DNA of 43,440 nt from an uncultured Gammaproteobacteria bacterium (GTDB lineage Bacteria; Pseudomonadota; Gammaproteobacteria; Arenicellales; JAANXG01): NCBI GenBank assembly GCA_947258975.1, contig CAMYKK010000031.1, positions 1 to 43,440 on the forward strand, given 5' to 3'. Positions 15,610 to 23,869 of this stretch are shown here, in pieces; positions within the stretch are counted from its first letter, which is position 1, and each line of letters starts with the position of its first letter. Under the pieces are notes generated by a model. That model ran no database searches, was not told where the DNA came from, and was given only the letters and a program-made list of their open reading frames with translations. Position numbers and translations under genes: made by a program.

Positions 15610-16467
15610 ATGCTCGCCGCTACATTAACACTGCTGTCCCGTTTACCTCTCTCCGTATTGTATGGTTTTTCACCGCTCATCGGGTTTGTACTCTATCGTT
15701 TCGCGCCATCGCGGCGTGCAATCGTATTGGGTAATCTAAAGAGAGCGTTCCCGCAGCGGGATATCCAAGCGGTTGACCGCTTGGCCCGCGAGATCTACCG
15801 CAATTACGCAGACGTTACGGTGGAAATGATCAAGTCACTGACTATCCGTGCGTCCGATCTGGATCGGCGGATAAAGATTTCCGGTGGCGAGACGATTGAT
15901 CATTATTTAACCCGAGACCAACCGGTGTTGGTGACCGTGGCCCACCAATGCAATATCGAATGGTTGCTGCTGGCAATGAATTTAAAGTTCGACTACCCGT
16001 TGGAAGCGGTCTATCGGCCCCTAAGCAACCGCTCGCTGGAATCACTAATGACGAGAATCTATCGAAGGTTCGGCGGCAAATTGATCCCAGATCGTGGCGT
16101 GGTGTCCGAGGTCATGCAACGACGTGGTGAGCCACGCCTGGTCTCCATCGCTCCGGATCAGGCGCCCAATTGGCAAGATGAGACCTACTGGACCACATTC
16201 TTGAATCAGGAAACCGGTTTTTTTCAAGCGCCGGAGATTCTGGCCAGGTTCGCGAACTACCCGGTGGTGTTTGTCGGCATGTCACGCATCAAACGCGGCT
16301 ACTATCAAGCTGATATTCACTTGCTGGCTGAGCCGCCATACCCAAAAGGCGGGCATGCGATCATTGAAGGCTACGTGCAAGCTGTTGAGGCGCAAATCAT
16401 CGCCAATCCTGCGGACTGGTTCTGGTTTCACAACCGATGGAAGCGCAAACGTTCGCTATACGGCTGA
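15610..16467 (+). CDS. LpxL/HtrB-type lysophospholipid acyltransferase
   Basis: The 285-residue protein has an N-terminal hydrophobic anchor (LPLSVLYGFSPLIGFVLYRF) and the LpxL/LpxM-family blocks RRAIVLGNLKRAFP, the catalytic HX4(E/D) motif in VTVAHQCNIEWLLLAM (His and Glu at roughly residues 117 and 122), VYRPLSNRSLESLMTRIYRRFGG and DQAPNWQDETYWTTFLNQETGFF, and it ends in PADWFWFHNRWKRKR. The family transfers an acyl chain from acyl-ACP to a lipid A precursor or related acceptor at the inner membrane. Its end overlaps the convergent acyl-AMP ligase-ACP gene by 12 bp, so it may use that carrier domain as donor; this is inference. It could also be the ordinary lipid A late acyltransferase. Confidence 0.88.
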   Translation: MLAATLTLLSRLPLSVLYGFSPLIGFVLYRFAPSRRAIVLGNLKRAFPQRDIQAVDRLAREIYRNYADVTVEMIKSLTIRASDLDRRIKISGGETIDHYLTRDQPVLVTVAHQCNIEWLLLAMNLKFDYPLEAVYRPLSNRSLESLMTRIYRRFGGKLIPDRGVVSEVMQRRGEPRLVSIAPDQAPNWQDETYWTTFLNQETGFFQAPEILARFANYPVVFVGMSRIKRGYYQADIHLLAEPPYPKGGHAIIEGYVQAVEAQIIANPADWFWFHNRWKRKRSLYG

Positions 16468-18411
16468 CACCCTGCGCTCGAGAAATTCCGCCAGTGCCGC
16501 CAAGGTTGGAAAGTCAAACAAATCCATCAGCTCGACACACCCAGGAAACGCTTCTTCTATGTGTTCGTGAATTTCGATGAGCTTCAACGAACTAGCGCCG
16601 GTCTCGAAAAAGTTGTCGTGCCGGCCCAGCCGGATATCACCGAGCGCTTGATCGCAGATATCCCTGAGGCGGCGTTCAACATCGGTTACCGGCGCGTCAT
16701 ATACAACCGACGCCGTTAGTTGTCGCAGCGTTACCAGGTCGTCGTCATATTCCCCCGCCAAATAGGCATCTACCAGCGCAAAACGCTGCACTTTTCCACT
16801 GGTCGTCTTCAACATCCGCGACACCGGTACGATTTCAGACACCTCAGCGCCGGTGTGCTCGTTGATGTAGCTGGCCACATCGCGCGCCAGAGTTGCGAAA
16901 TCGCCAAGATCCCCCCGATGCAAAACAAACACTAACACCTTATCTGTGTCGGAGCCCTCGTCGCGATAACTACCGACGGCCACTTTTCCCAACTCCAACC
17001 GGCCCGACTGCAGCGCGACCGCCTCCAGATCATGGGCGTAGAAGTTCTGACCGTTAACAAATAGCACATCCTTTTCGCGGCCGGTAATGAACAATTCACC
17101 GTCCTCCATAAACCCCAAGTCGCCGGTCTCCAACCACCCTTTCCCGTCGATGACCGCTTTGGTGGCGCCGGGATCGAGATAATACCCCGAGGTGACATTG
17201 GGTCCATGGATCAGGATGCGGCCGATGGTGCCATCCGGAAGAGGTGTTTGCTCGCGGTCCACTATCCGTATCTCGCACCTACCGACAGCGTGCCCCACAC
17301 TCACACAGCGCATCGCATGGGCCTCACCGGGCGCGTGGCGCACGGTATGGCCCACGCCCGCCGAGCGGCGATCGATGTCCTGCCAGCGCACGGCGCGATC
17401 GAGATGCGGAAACGATACGGCCAGAGTCGCCTCAGCCAGACCATAGACCGGGAACATGGCTTTACGGCGCAGGCCATATGGCTCCAGGGCCTGCAAAAAC
17501 TCTTCGCACAGGGATGCGGATATAGGTTCAGCACCGTTAAAGATCAACCGCACGTGTGATAGATCGACATCGGTATCGTCGAATTGACGCTTTTTGAACA
17601 CCCGCAGGAAATGTCGGTAACCGAAATTGGGAGAGCATAAGATATTGGCGCGCTCCGAACTCGCAGCCTGCAGCCAACTCAATGGCCGGCGAATGAATAC
17701 TTCGGTATCCATTAAATAGTGATGCATTTCACTGACCAACATATTCAAATGAAATCCGATCAATCCCATATCGTGAGTCAGCGGCATCCAACTCAAGCTG
17801 ACATCGTCACGCGTGAATCGGGCTGCCGCAACGATATCGTGAATGTTAGCGAGTATATTTTCGTGCGTGAGCACGATCCCCTTTGGTTCGCTGGTTGATC
17901 CGGAGGAATATTGAACGAAAGCGACGTCGTCGCGGTTCACGCTCGCGATGTCGCCGGGCTGCGACGTGTCGTGAATGTTGTCGGTAAGCAAACACCGCGA
18001 TTGCATCTTGTCATAGGCTTCCGCAATGCCCCGGCTCTGGGCAAAATCACGCAGACGGTGCCAAATTGGACGATCGGTGTACACGAACGCACTGGGGAGT
18101 TGTTCATAAACACGAAACAGCTTTAATCGCTGCTCATCGGACACCCCGACGGCAATCGGAACCGGAATGATGCCACCGTACACACAGGCCCAGAATGCAT
18201 CTATGAACCGTTCATTATTATTCAGCAGCACGATCAATTGATCTCCCTGCCTAATCCCTCGATCCTGGAGATAGCGAAGAATACCGATCGCCCTTGCGTA
18301 CAGATCAGAGAACGAAATCGACCGGCTGCGATCTTGCGGTGCTAAGTACGTAATACGCCGATCTGAATCGCGGAATTTGTTTAATGCTTCGGGTAACGTC
18401 TGATATGCCAT
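16456..18411 (-). CDS. fatty-acyl-AMP ligase fused to an acyl carrier domain
   Basis: A 651-residue two-domain protein. The adenylation domain has P-loop VQYSSGSTSEPKGIVLTH, YGLAEATLAVSFP, LETGDLGFMEDGELFITGREKD and a C-terminal TTSGKVQR lysine, matching fatty-acyl-AMP ligases (FAAL). The last ~80 residues are a carrier domain with DNFFETGASSLKLIEI, the serine after GAS being the predicted phosphopantetheine site. It would activate a free fatty acid as the adenylate and load it on its own carrier. ATG at 18411 (AYQTLPEAL follows) is used. The preceding coding remnant is a P450 C-terminus that ends at 18414, consistent with a former P450-FAAL operon. No condensation or ketosynthase module is nearby. 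Confidence 0.88.
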   Translation of the reverse strand: MAYQTLPEALNKFRDSDRRITYLAPQDRSRSISFSDLYARAIGILRYLQDRGIRQGDQLIVLLNNNERFIDAFWACVYGGIIPVPIAVGVSDEQRLKLFRVYEQLPSAFVYTDRPIWHRLRDFAQSRGIAEAYDKMQSRCLLTDNIHDTSQPGDIASVNRDDVAFVQYSSGSTSEPKGIVLTHENILANIHDIVAAARFTRDDVSLSWMPLTHDMGLIGFHLNMLVSEMHHYLMDTEVFIRRPLSWLQAASSERANILCSPNFGYRHFLRVFKKRQFDDTDVDLSHVRLIFNGAEPISASLCEEFLQALEPYGLRRKAMFPVYGLAEATLAVSFPHLDRAVRWQDIDRRSAGVGHTVRHAPGEAHAMRCVSVGHAVGRCEIRIVDREQTPLPDGTIGRILIHGPNVTSGYYLDPGATKAVIDGKGWLETGDLGFMEDGELFITGREKDVLFVNGQNFYAHDLEAVALQSGRLELGKVAVGSYRDEGSDTDKVLVFVLHRGDLGDFATLARDVASYINEHTGAEVSEIVPVSRMLKTTSGKVQRFALVDAYLAGEYDDDLVTLRQLTASVVYDAPVTDVERRLRDICDQALGDIRLGRHDNFFETGASSLKLIEIHEHIEEAFPGCVELMDLFDFPTLAALAEFLERRVSAV

Positions 18412-18413
18412 TT

Positions 18414-18680
18414 TCACCGTAATACGAGTTGAAATATGAGATTATGCGCGCTCCGTAAGTTTACGCGCGGTTCCATTTCCACTGGTTCTTTTCCAACATA
18501 ACGGAGCGCCAGGTTGCGGACGACCGCCGCAACGTGAATCTGCATGTCGGCCAGCGCAAAGTTTTCTCCCACACAATGTCGAGGTCCGGCAACGAACGGT
18601 AAGTACCCAAACCGGTACCGCACCAGCGAATCGCCGGTGTCACCGACGTCGAATTGGTCTGGCGGCCCTGGGGGAAGCGG
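18414..18680 (-). pseudogene. cytochrome P450, C-terminal remnant only
   Basis: The frame encodes FGYLPFVAGPRHCVGENFAL, the cysteine-containing heme-binding loop of P450s (FxxGxRxCxG), followed by ADMQIHVAAVVRNLALRY, the helix after the loop, and a normal C-terminal strand region ending in FQLVLR. Upstream of about DQFDVGDTGDSLVRYR the frame changes to sequence with no P450 character, and the ~330 residues expected before it are not in any frame upstream, where a GGDEF/EAL gene begins within 310 bp. The protein would lack the I-helix, ExxR and substrate pocket, so it cannot be a working P450. It directly abuts the FAAL start. Confidence 0.8.
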
Positions 18681-18990
18681 CGTGCTTTGTTTTTCTTGTG
18701 GATTCAACTTTGACTCGAAGCATTTGCCATCCGGGGCCGTACACAATCCGCGATAACAATCCTGCAGTCCGGACTTCCCGCCTTGGTGTAATACGCCGGC
18801 GAGCAGTGTGTCGGACTTGGGATATTTCTACTGCGGCGGCGGGACAGTCGGCCCACTGCGACAATTTCGCTCTTTTACCAGCCCGCTATTGGCCACGAAA
18901 ATCGTCACACGAGTCTCGATCTTCCACCAGCCTCGCTGCGATCACGTCGGCCCGACCGACTGTTGGTGCTGAAGGTGAGATCAGCCGTAA
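18681..18990. other. non-coding or decayed stretch between P450 remnant and EAL gene
   Basis: I translated the minus strand here by eye and found no P450 ExxR/PERF segment and no other recognisable domain. Open frames are short. It may be the scar left by deletion of the 5' part of the P450 gene. Confidence 0.4.
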
Positions 18991-20997
18991 TCAAACAGCG
19001 TGACGCACTGGCCGCTCGGATATCATATCAGGAATGGCTGCCGATGGTACCGGCGGAGAAAACAGAAAACCTTGAAATTCGTAGCAGTTCTGGGAGCGCA
19101 GAAACTCGAGCTGATGAATTTCTTCCACGCCTTCCGCGACCAACTTGATCCCTAGGCTGTGCGCCAATGCTGCAATCGTCTTGATAATCGCCACATCCTT
19201 TTCACTCGTTGCCAGATCCTTAACAAAAGTGCGGTCGATCTTAAGATAGTCGAGCGGTAACCGCTTGAGATAGTTCAGTGATGAGTAACCGGACCCAAAA
19301 TCGTCGATGGAGATGGACACGCCGATTTCTTTGAGGTCTTCCATTATCTTGATGATGTTATCGATGTTGTCGATGAGTACGCTCTCGGTCAATTCCAGTT
19401 CCAAGAATTCCGCGTACAATCCGGATTGGTCCAGGGCGCCTCTGACCATGTCGACAAACGAGTCCACTCTGAATTGTCCTGACGAAATGTTTACCGACAC
19501 CCGAACCGGCAGCCCGGCATCGTGCCACTCTCTTGTCTGCTGGCACGCGGTTCGCAAAACCCATTCCCCAACCGAGTTAATCAGCCCCATCTGTTCGAGC
19601 AGTGGAATGAAACTGTTCGGCGGCAGCAAACCACGCTCGGGATGAGCCCAGCGAAGCAGCGCCTCCACCGCAACAATCTTCCCCGAGGCGGCTTCAACCC
19701 GCGGCTGGTAATACAGAACGAACTCATTATGCTGGAGCGCCTGCGCCAGCCGGGTCTCGAAGTCGAGCTGGTCTAGGGCATGTTGTTTCATCGCCGCCGA
19801 GTAATACCGGTACTGATTACGGCCCTCTTGCTTGGCGAGGTGCAGGGCGGTATCTGAATTTTTCACCAACATTTCCGCGGATGAATCATCCTGTGGAAAG
19901 ATGGATATACCGACACTCAAAGTAACCATCAGGTCTTGATTGTTGACTATTATCGGGGCGGTCATCGATTCTATGATACGCAGCGCCAAGCACGCCGCAT
20001 CTTCGGTATTACGAATTGGTTCCATGATCACGGCGAATTGGTCGCTTCCGGTCCGAAATAACATGTCGCTCTCACGCATACACGACTGCATGCGCTTGGC
20101 GCACGTCCGTAACACTTGATCGCCCACCGACTGCCCAAGGCTGTCGTTCACGAGCCTGAAATGATCAAGATCAAGTTGCAGCAGGCCCAACATTCGGCCG
20201 CCGATCAGGGCACGATTAACGTGCTCTTGCAGACTCTCTCCAAAACTGGTCCGGTTATGAAGCCCGGTAAGCGGATCATAGTGAGCTTGATAGTGGATCT
20301 TGGCTTTGTGCTCCAGCCGTTCTTTATCCTGCTTTTCAATAGTCTTATCCGCTTGCCGTACAATAAAAAATAGGAAGACGTACAACAGTGACAAAGTGCC
20401 CACAACCCAGAAAATAATGCCTCGCTGGTGTTTGCTTAACTCGACGATCAGGTCGGTAACGTCGGAGTACATCTCTATCACTGCCTCCACCGGCGCATTG
20501 CCGCTAATACGGATCGGGATATAGGAGGAGACCAAATTACGATCTACAATCACTCCTTCGATCGTGTCGAAGCGATCCCTAAACGTGATCTTTCCCATGG
20601 GCACGCCCGTCTTTGCGCTGGTAAAACCTGAATTGCGGCTTTTGTCCTGCCCAATCTGCACCGGGTCAGTGGAAAACACCGTGATGCCCGCAAGATCGTA
20701 AATCTTGATTTTTACCACGCTCGATCGCGCGATGTATTGCGATACATCCTGACGCAATTTACGGATGACCTCGTGCCTTCGCAGTTCATCTCTGGAAAAG
20801 CGCGATGCATCGATGAGAAACGCAGCGTACCTTGGCCAGATGGTGTTCGAGAATACCTGAGTGAGGGTGGCGTGGGATCTTATCTCCTGATCGATGACCC
20901 CACGCCACATGAGATGTCGGTACGCCAACAGGAGTACAACAACAGCAATAATGCCTACGAGGCTGGTGATTAAGCCGTAGCGGTGCGATTTAAACAT
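18991..20997 (-). CDS. membrane c-di-GMP phosphodiesterase (EAL) with degenerate GGDEF domain
   Basis: The 668-residue protein has one membrane segment near the N-terminus (LITSLVGIIAVVVLLLAY), a periplasmic sensory region of ~180 residues, a second membrane segment (FWVVGTLSLLYVFLFFIV), then GGDEF and EAL domains. The GGDEF active-site loop reads GSDQF, so cyclase activity is improbable. The EAL domain keeps VEALLRW, the conserved ELTES and DDFGSGYSSLNYLKRLPLDYLKIDRTFV, KLVAEGVE and QGFLFS, as in active phosphodiesterases that hydrolyse c-di-GMP. ATG at 20997 is preceded by AGGGG. It stands alone on its strand and its signal is unknown. The stop is near 18991, next to decayed sequence. Confidence 0.92.
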   Translation of the reverse strand: MFKSHRYGLITSLVGIIAVVVLLLAYRHLMWRGVIDQEIRSHATLTQVFSNTIWPRYAAFLIDASRFSRDELRRHEVIRKLRQDVSQYIARSSVVKIKIYDLAGITVFSTDPVQIGQDKSRNSGFTSAKTGVPMGKITFRDRFDTIEGVIVDRNLVSSYIPIRISGNAPVEAVIEMYSDVTDLIVELSKHQRGIIFWVVGTLSLLYVFLFFIVRQADKTIEKQDKERLEHKAKIHYQAHYDPLTGLHNRTSFGESLQEHVNRALIGGRMLGLLQLDLDHFRLVNDSLGQSVGDQVLRTCAKRMQSCMRESDMLFRTGSDQFAVIMEPIRNTEDAACLALRIIESMTAPIIVNNQDLMVTLSVGISIFPQDDSSAEMLVKNSDTALHLAKQEGRNQYRYYSAAMKQHALDQLDFETRLAQALQHNEFVLYYQPRVEAASGKIVAVEALLRWAHPERGLLPPNSFIPLLEQMGLINSVGEWVLRTACQQTREWHDAGLPVRVSVNISSGQFRVDSFVDMVRGALDQSGLYAEFLELELTESVLIDNIDNIIKIMEDLKEIGVSISIDDFGSGYSSLNYLKRLPLDYLKIDRTFVKDLATSEKDVAIIKTIAALAHSLGIKLVAEGVEEIHQLEFLRSQNCYEFQGFLFSPPVPSAAIPDMISERPVRHAV

Positions 20998-21230
20998 CGA
21001 TCCCCTCTCGTGGCCGCCCACCGCGACACACGGCTGCCCTCCAGGCCACACCCAAGCGCCACACCGATGCCCGGGATTGGCGTACCTCCGCTCGCCGTAG
21101 AGTTATCGCGAAAAAGCACTCGCCAAACCAAGTACTTATGACGCGCTGGATGCTCACCCCCGGTACCGGAATAGTCGTCTCATTACACCTCTAAGTGTAG
21201 GTGGAATAAGCATTTTTTCCAGCAACATAC

Positions 21231-21524
21231 ATGGTTTCCGCAACCGGAAACCTTACCTCGAAGGTCATCGGCCGCGGTTGCGCTGGTGGTCGATTAAAGT
21301 GTAACACCCGTGACGCACATCGCACTGTCGACCGCCTACGCGGCGAACTTCAAGGCGTTATCCGGATATCCGCCGGTGTGTCGACGTGGAAACCCGGTAA
21401 GACCGCAGATGCGATGATTCGTGAAGCAGACCGGAGTCTGTATGATTCCAAATCGGAACGAGCAGTTGTTCCCGTCGACAACGCACTCACGGACACAGCC
21501 CCTCGCGTCCAGGCTGAGGATTGA
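21231..21524 (+). pseudogene. relic of a GGDEF diguanylate cyclase C-terminus
   Basis: The second half of this frame reads VIRISAGVSTWKPGKTADAMIREADRSLYDSKSE, the alpha-helical C-terminal end of GGDEF domains (normally SxGVxxxxxGxxxxxLxxxADxALYxAK). The active GG(D/E)EF loop and everything before it are absent; the first ~45 codons show only a possible stump. It lies just upstream of the divergent EAL gene. I infer a truncated remnant of a deleted or recombined cyclase rather than a gene. Confidence 0.6.
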
Positions 21525-21631
21525 CGCGGCTTCAGAGCGATGCCGCGTACGGCAATCAGGCGACAAACCGCAATGACGTTCGGGCACCGCATAGACGAGA
21601 AAACCAACCGCAGTTCGCGATTCACTCGTTA

Positions 21632-22522
21632 CTAGCGTTCGTCCGGTGGCGGGACCACGACGTCCTCATATCTATGCCGTTTTGTAATCAAGCTGCTATA
21701 AAAAAACACATCCAACGCAACGTCATACTGAGACCGGCTGATATGCACATCCGGATTCCAACAACCTAGCCGTTGATAAAACTCAATTGCCGCGGCGATC
21801 GCGCCGGTGTCTATGCCCTTAAAAAAATCCGCTTCGGCCGCCGCTATTTCGGCGGCCGATGCGCGGTTCACATAGTCCCGCGCCTGCCGATAAGCGGTCA
21901 TGAACGCCAGCGCCATATCGGTTTCCAACCATTCCCGGGTAGCCGCCAGGCTACTGAACGCGACCGGACCGATCGCTGCACCGAGCGCGGCAACGATGTG
22001 TGCCGCGCCGTCTTTCTCCATCTGTTGGGGCGCCGGTCCTTGTAGATGCACATAGTCACCCCGTCCCGCATAGAAAGCGCTTTCAATCTCGTGCACGTCT
22101 CCCGCATCAATGGCATTGATGGCCGCGTAATCCACACCCATATTGTGCGCCGCATATTTAAACATCGCCAACGGCTGTCCGAAATGATCGACCAGCACGT
22201 CGCGTCCACGCAGATTTTGCCAGGTAAAATCCGGCTCCGGTTCGCGGCCGGCGATGAAGAAACCATCGCGTTCGTTGATCTGGGCGAAATGCACGGCGCC
22301 ATTCGGTTCACCCTTCTCCATCGGTCCCCAACTCGCTGCAACCGAAGACTGGCCGACATGAACAGAACCGTCTGCGAGCCCATCGGCAACGGACTTTTGC
22401 GGCGTCATGATCGAATAGCTCGGCTCCAATCCCTGTTGCTGCAAGAATCCGGCGCTGATTGAAGAAATCAATGGACTATAAAACACCGAATGCCGGGAAA
22501 CCATAATATGTATCTGCGCCAA
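21632..22522 (-). CDS. NMT1/THI5-like substrate-binding protein without signal peptide
   Basis: The 296-residue protein reads like the SsuA/THI5-like binding-protein superfamily: SPLISSISAGFLQQQGLEPSY, a gating stretch ADGSVHVGQSSVAASWGPMEKGE, and the hinge-like LRGRDVLVDHFGQPLAMF. The N-terminus (MAQIHIMVSRHSVFYSPL) is a beta strand, not a signal peptide, so it appears cytoplasmic. No permease or ATPase gene is adjacent. It may be a ligand-binding regulator, a salvage enzyme related to THI5 proteins, or a binding protein exported some other way. It diverges from the frameshifted dehydrogenase and has an extended -10 promoter. Confidence 0.7.
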   Translation of the reverse strand: MAQIHIMVSRHSVFYSPLISSISAGFLQQQGLEPSYSIMTPQKSVADGLADGSVHVGQSSVAASWGPMEKGEPNGAVHFAQINERDGFFIAGREPEPDFTWQNLRGRDVLVDHFGQPLAMFKYAAHNMGVDYAAINAIDAGDVHEIESAFYAGRGDYVHLQGPAPQQMEKDGAAHIVAALGAAIGPVAFSSLAATREWLETDMALAFMTAYRQARDYVNRASAAEIAAAEADFFKGIDTGAIAAAIEFYQRLGCWNPDVHISRSQYDVALDVFFYSSLITKRHRYEDVVVPPPDER

Positions 22523-22595
22523 AATAACCTCCCGTTGCGATCAACCCTGTTCGCGGTGTGTTGTTTGTTGTTGATGTAATATACAGACCGTTCGG

Positions 22596-22604
22596 ATTAT
22601 ATCA
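22596..22604 (-). promoter_or_regulatory. extended -10 promoter of the THI5-like gene
   Basis: Minus strand TGATATAAT is a perfect extended -10 (TGnTATAAT), about 75 bp before the ATG at 22522. No good -35 lies 17 bp upstream, which extended -10 promoters do not require. The rest of 22523-22764 holds no gene. Confidence 0.5.
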
Positions 22605-22764
22605 GCAGCCCGCGGTTTGGATCCCGTACCGATGGTTTTTCCGAGCCCGCGAACAACGCCGTCAGCGGATAAAAAAGTCATGCGCCTCCCTTGATGCTGT
22701 GGGCAGTGGCGAACAGACTCATCCGGGTTAGAATCGCAACGGTCCAAATTCAACAGCGAAAAAC

Positions 22765-23648
22765 ATGACCCATTCGAGTGACGAAACCATTGGCTTTATC
22801 GGTCTGGGACTGATGGGCCGCCCTATGGCCATCCACTTGCACCAATGCGGATATCCTCTGGTCATTTGCAACCGTAGTCAGCCGGTGGTGGTGGAGTTGT
22901 GTGCCCTCGGTATGACCGCCGCAGCGTCTCCACGGGACGCCGCCCGGCAGTCTACGATCATTATCGTGATGGTGTCCGACACCGCCGCGACTGAGGCGGT
23001 GCTTCTAGGTGGCGAGGGTGTGTGCAGGGATTACGGCCCGGGTCGCTGGTTATCGACATGGGGACAACGGCGGTAGCGGCGACGCGCCATTTCGCCCACG
23101 AGATCGGGAAACGCGGGGGCAAATACCTCGACGCCCCGGTGTCCGGCGGCCAGGTCGGGGCCCAACAGGCGGCCCTCACCATCATGGCCGGCGGCAGTGA
23201 AGCGGTTTTTGCACGAGCCAAACCGGTGTTTGCAACGCTCGGTCGTCACGTCACCCGGGTCGGTGACGTCGGCGCTGGTCAAGTGGCGAAGGCCGCCAAT
23301 CAAATCATCGTTGGACTGACCATCGGCGCGGTCGCCGAGGCACTGACGTTGGCGAAGAAAGCCGGGGTTGATCCAGCCAAAGTCCGTGCAGCCTTCGAGG
23401 GCGGTTTCGCGTGGTCACGCATCATGGAACTGCACGGGCAACGCATGATCGATGCTGAGTTTGCTCCCGGCGGCAAAGCCGCGACCCAACGCAAGGATCT
23501 CGCTCAAGCATTGGAACTAGCGGAACAAATCGGCATCGATCTGCCGGCGACCCGTTTGAACCGGGACCTGTATGATCGACTCATCGACCAAGGCGGCGGT
23601 GAACTCGACCACAGCGCATTGGTCAAGGTCATCGATTCGGAAATCTAA
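22765..23648 (+). pseudogene. 3-hydroxyisobutyrate dehydrogenase-like oxidoreductase, frameshifted
   Basis: The first frame (22765-23022) gives FIGLGLMGRPMAIHLHQCGY, the NAD-binding Rossmann start of the GarR/MmsB family. Around 23019-23024 the tract GTGTGTG breaks the frame. The rest, in the +2 frame to 23648, gives PGSLVIDMGTTAVAATRHFA, YLDAPVSGGQVGAQQAALTIMAGG, the catalytic-lysine motif VGAGQVAKAANQIIVG, and KDLAQALELAEQIGIDLP. Removing two bases restores one 293-residue protein of normal length, GGEGVQGLRPGSLV across the joint. Either a recent slip in a dinucleotide tract or a sequencing error; the gene is otherwise intact. Substrate would be a beta-hydroxyacid such as tartronate semialdehyde or hydroxyisobutyrate. 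Confidence 0.85.
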
Positions 23649-23680
23649 CTGACGCGCTGCGGCGGACAGGCCGGTGTCAA

Positions 23681-23869
23681 TCAAACGTCAGAGGTTTCGC
23701 GTTTCTTCTGACTCTCGCTGCGAATCTCACGGAAGAAATCATAGATCCCCATGATCAATACCACAATGACAATGATCCAGAGATCCGGTTCATTCACGAA
23801 CACGGTAACCACGCCCATAAAGACAACGAGGGAGAGCATGGAAATTGTGGCCAACAGTTTGTCTAACAT
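23681..23869 (-). CDS. small hydrophobic protein of unknown function
   Basis: The 62-residue product has two hydrophobic stretches, LLATISMLSLVVFMGVVTVFV and WIIVIVVLIMGIYDFF, and a charged tail (REIRSESQKKRE), consistent with a small inner-membrane protein with two spans. Its ATG overlaps the amidase stop by seven bases (ATGTTAG), so it is probably translated with the TRAP-amidase operon. I recognise no family. It might be an accessory to the transporter, but nothing in the sequence proves this. Confidence 0.6.
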   Translation of the reverse strand: MLDKLLATISMLSLVVFMGVVTVFVNEPDLWIIVIVVLIMGIYDFFREIRSESQKKRETSDV

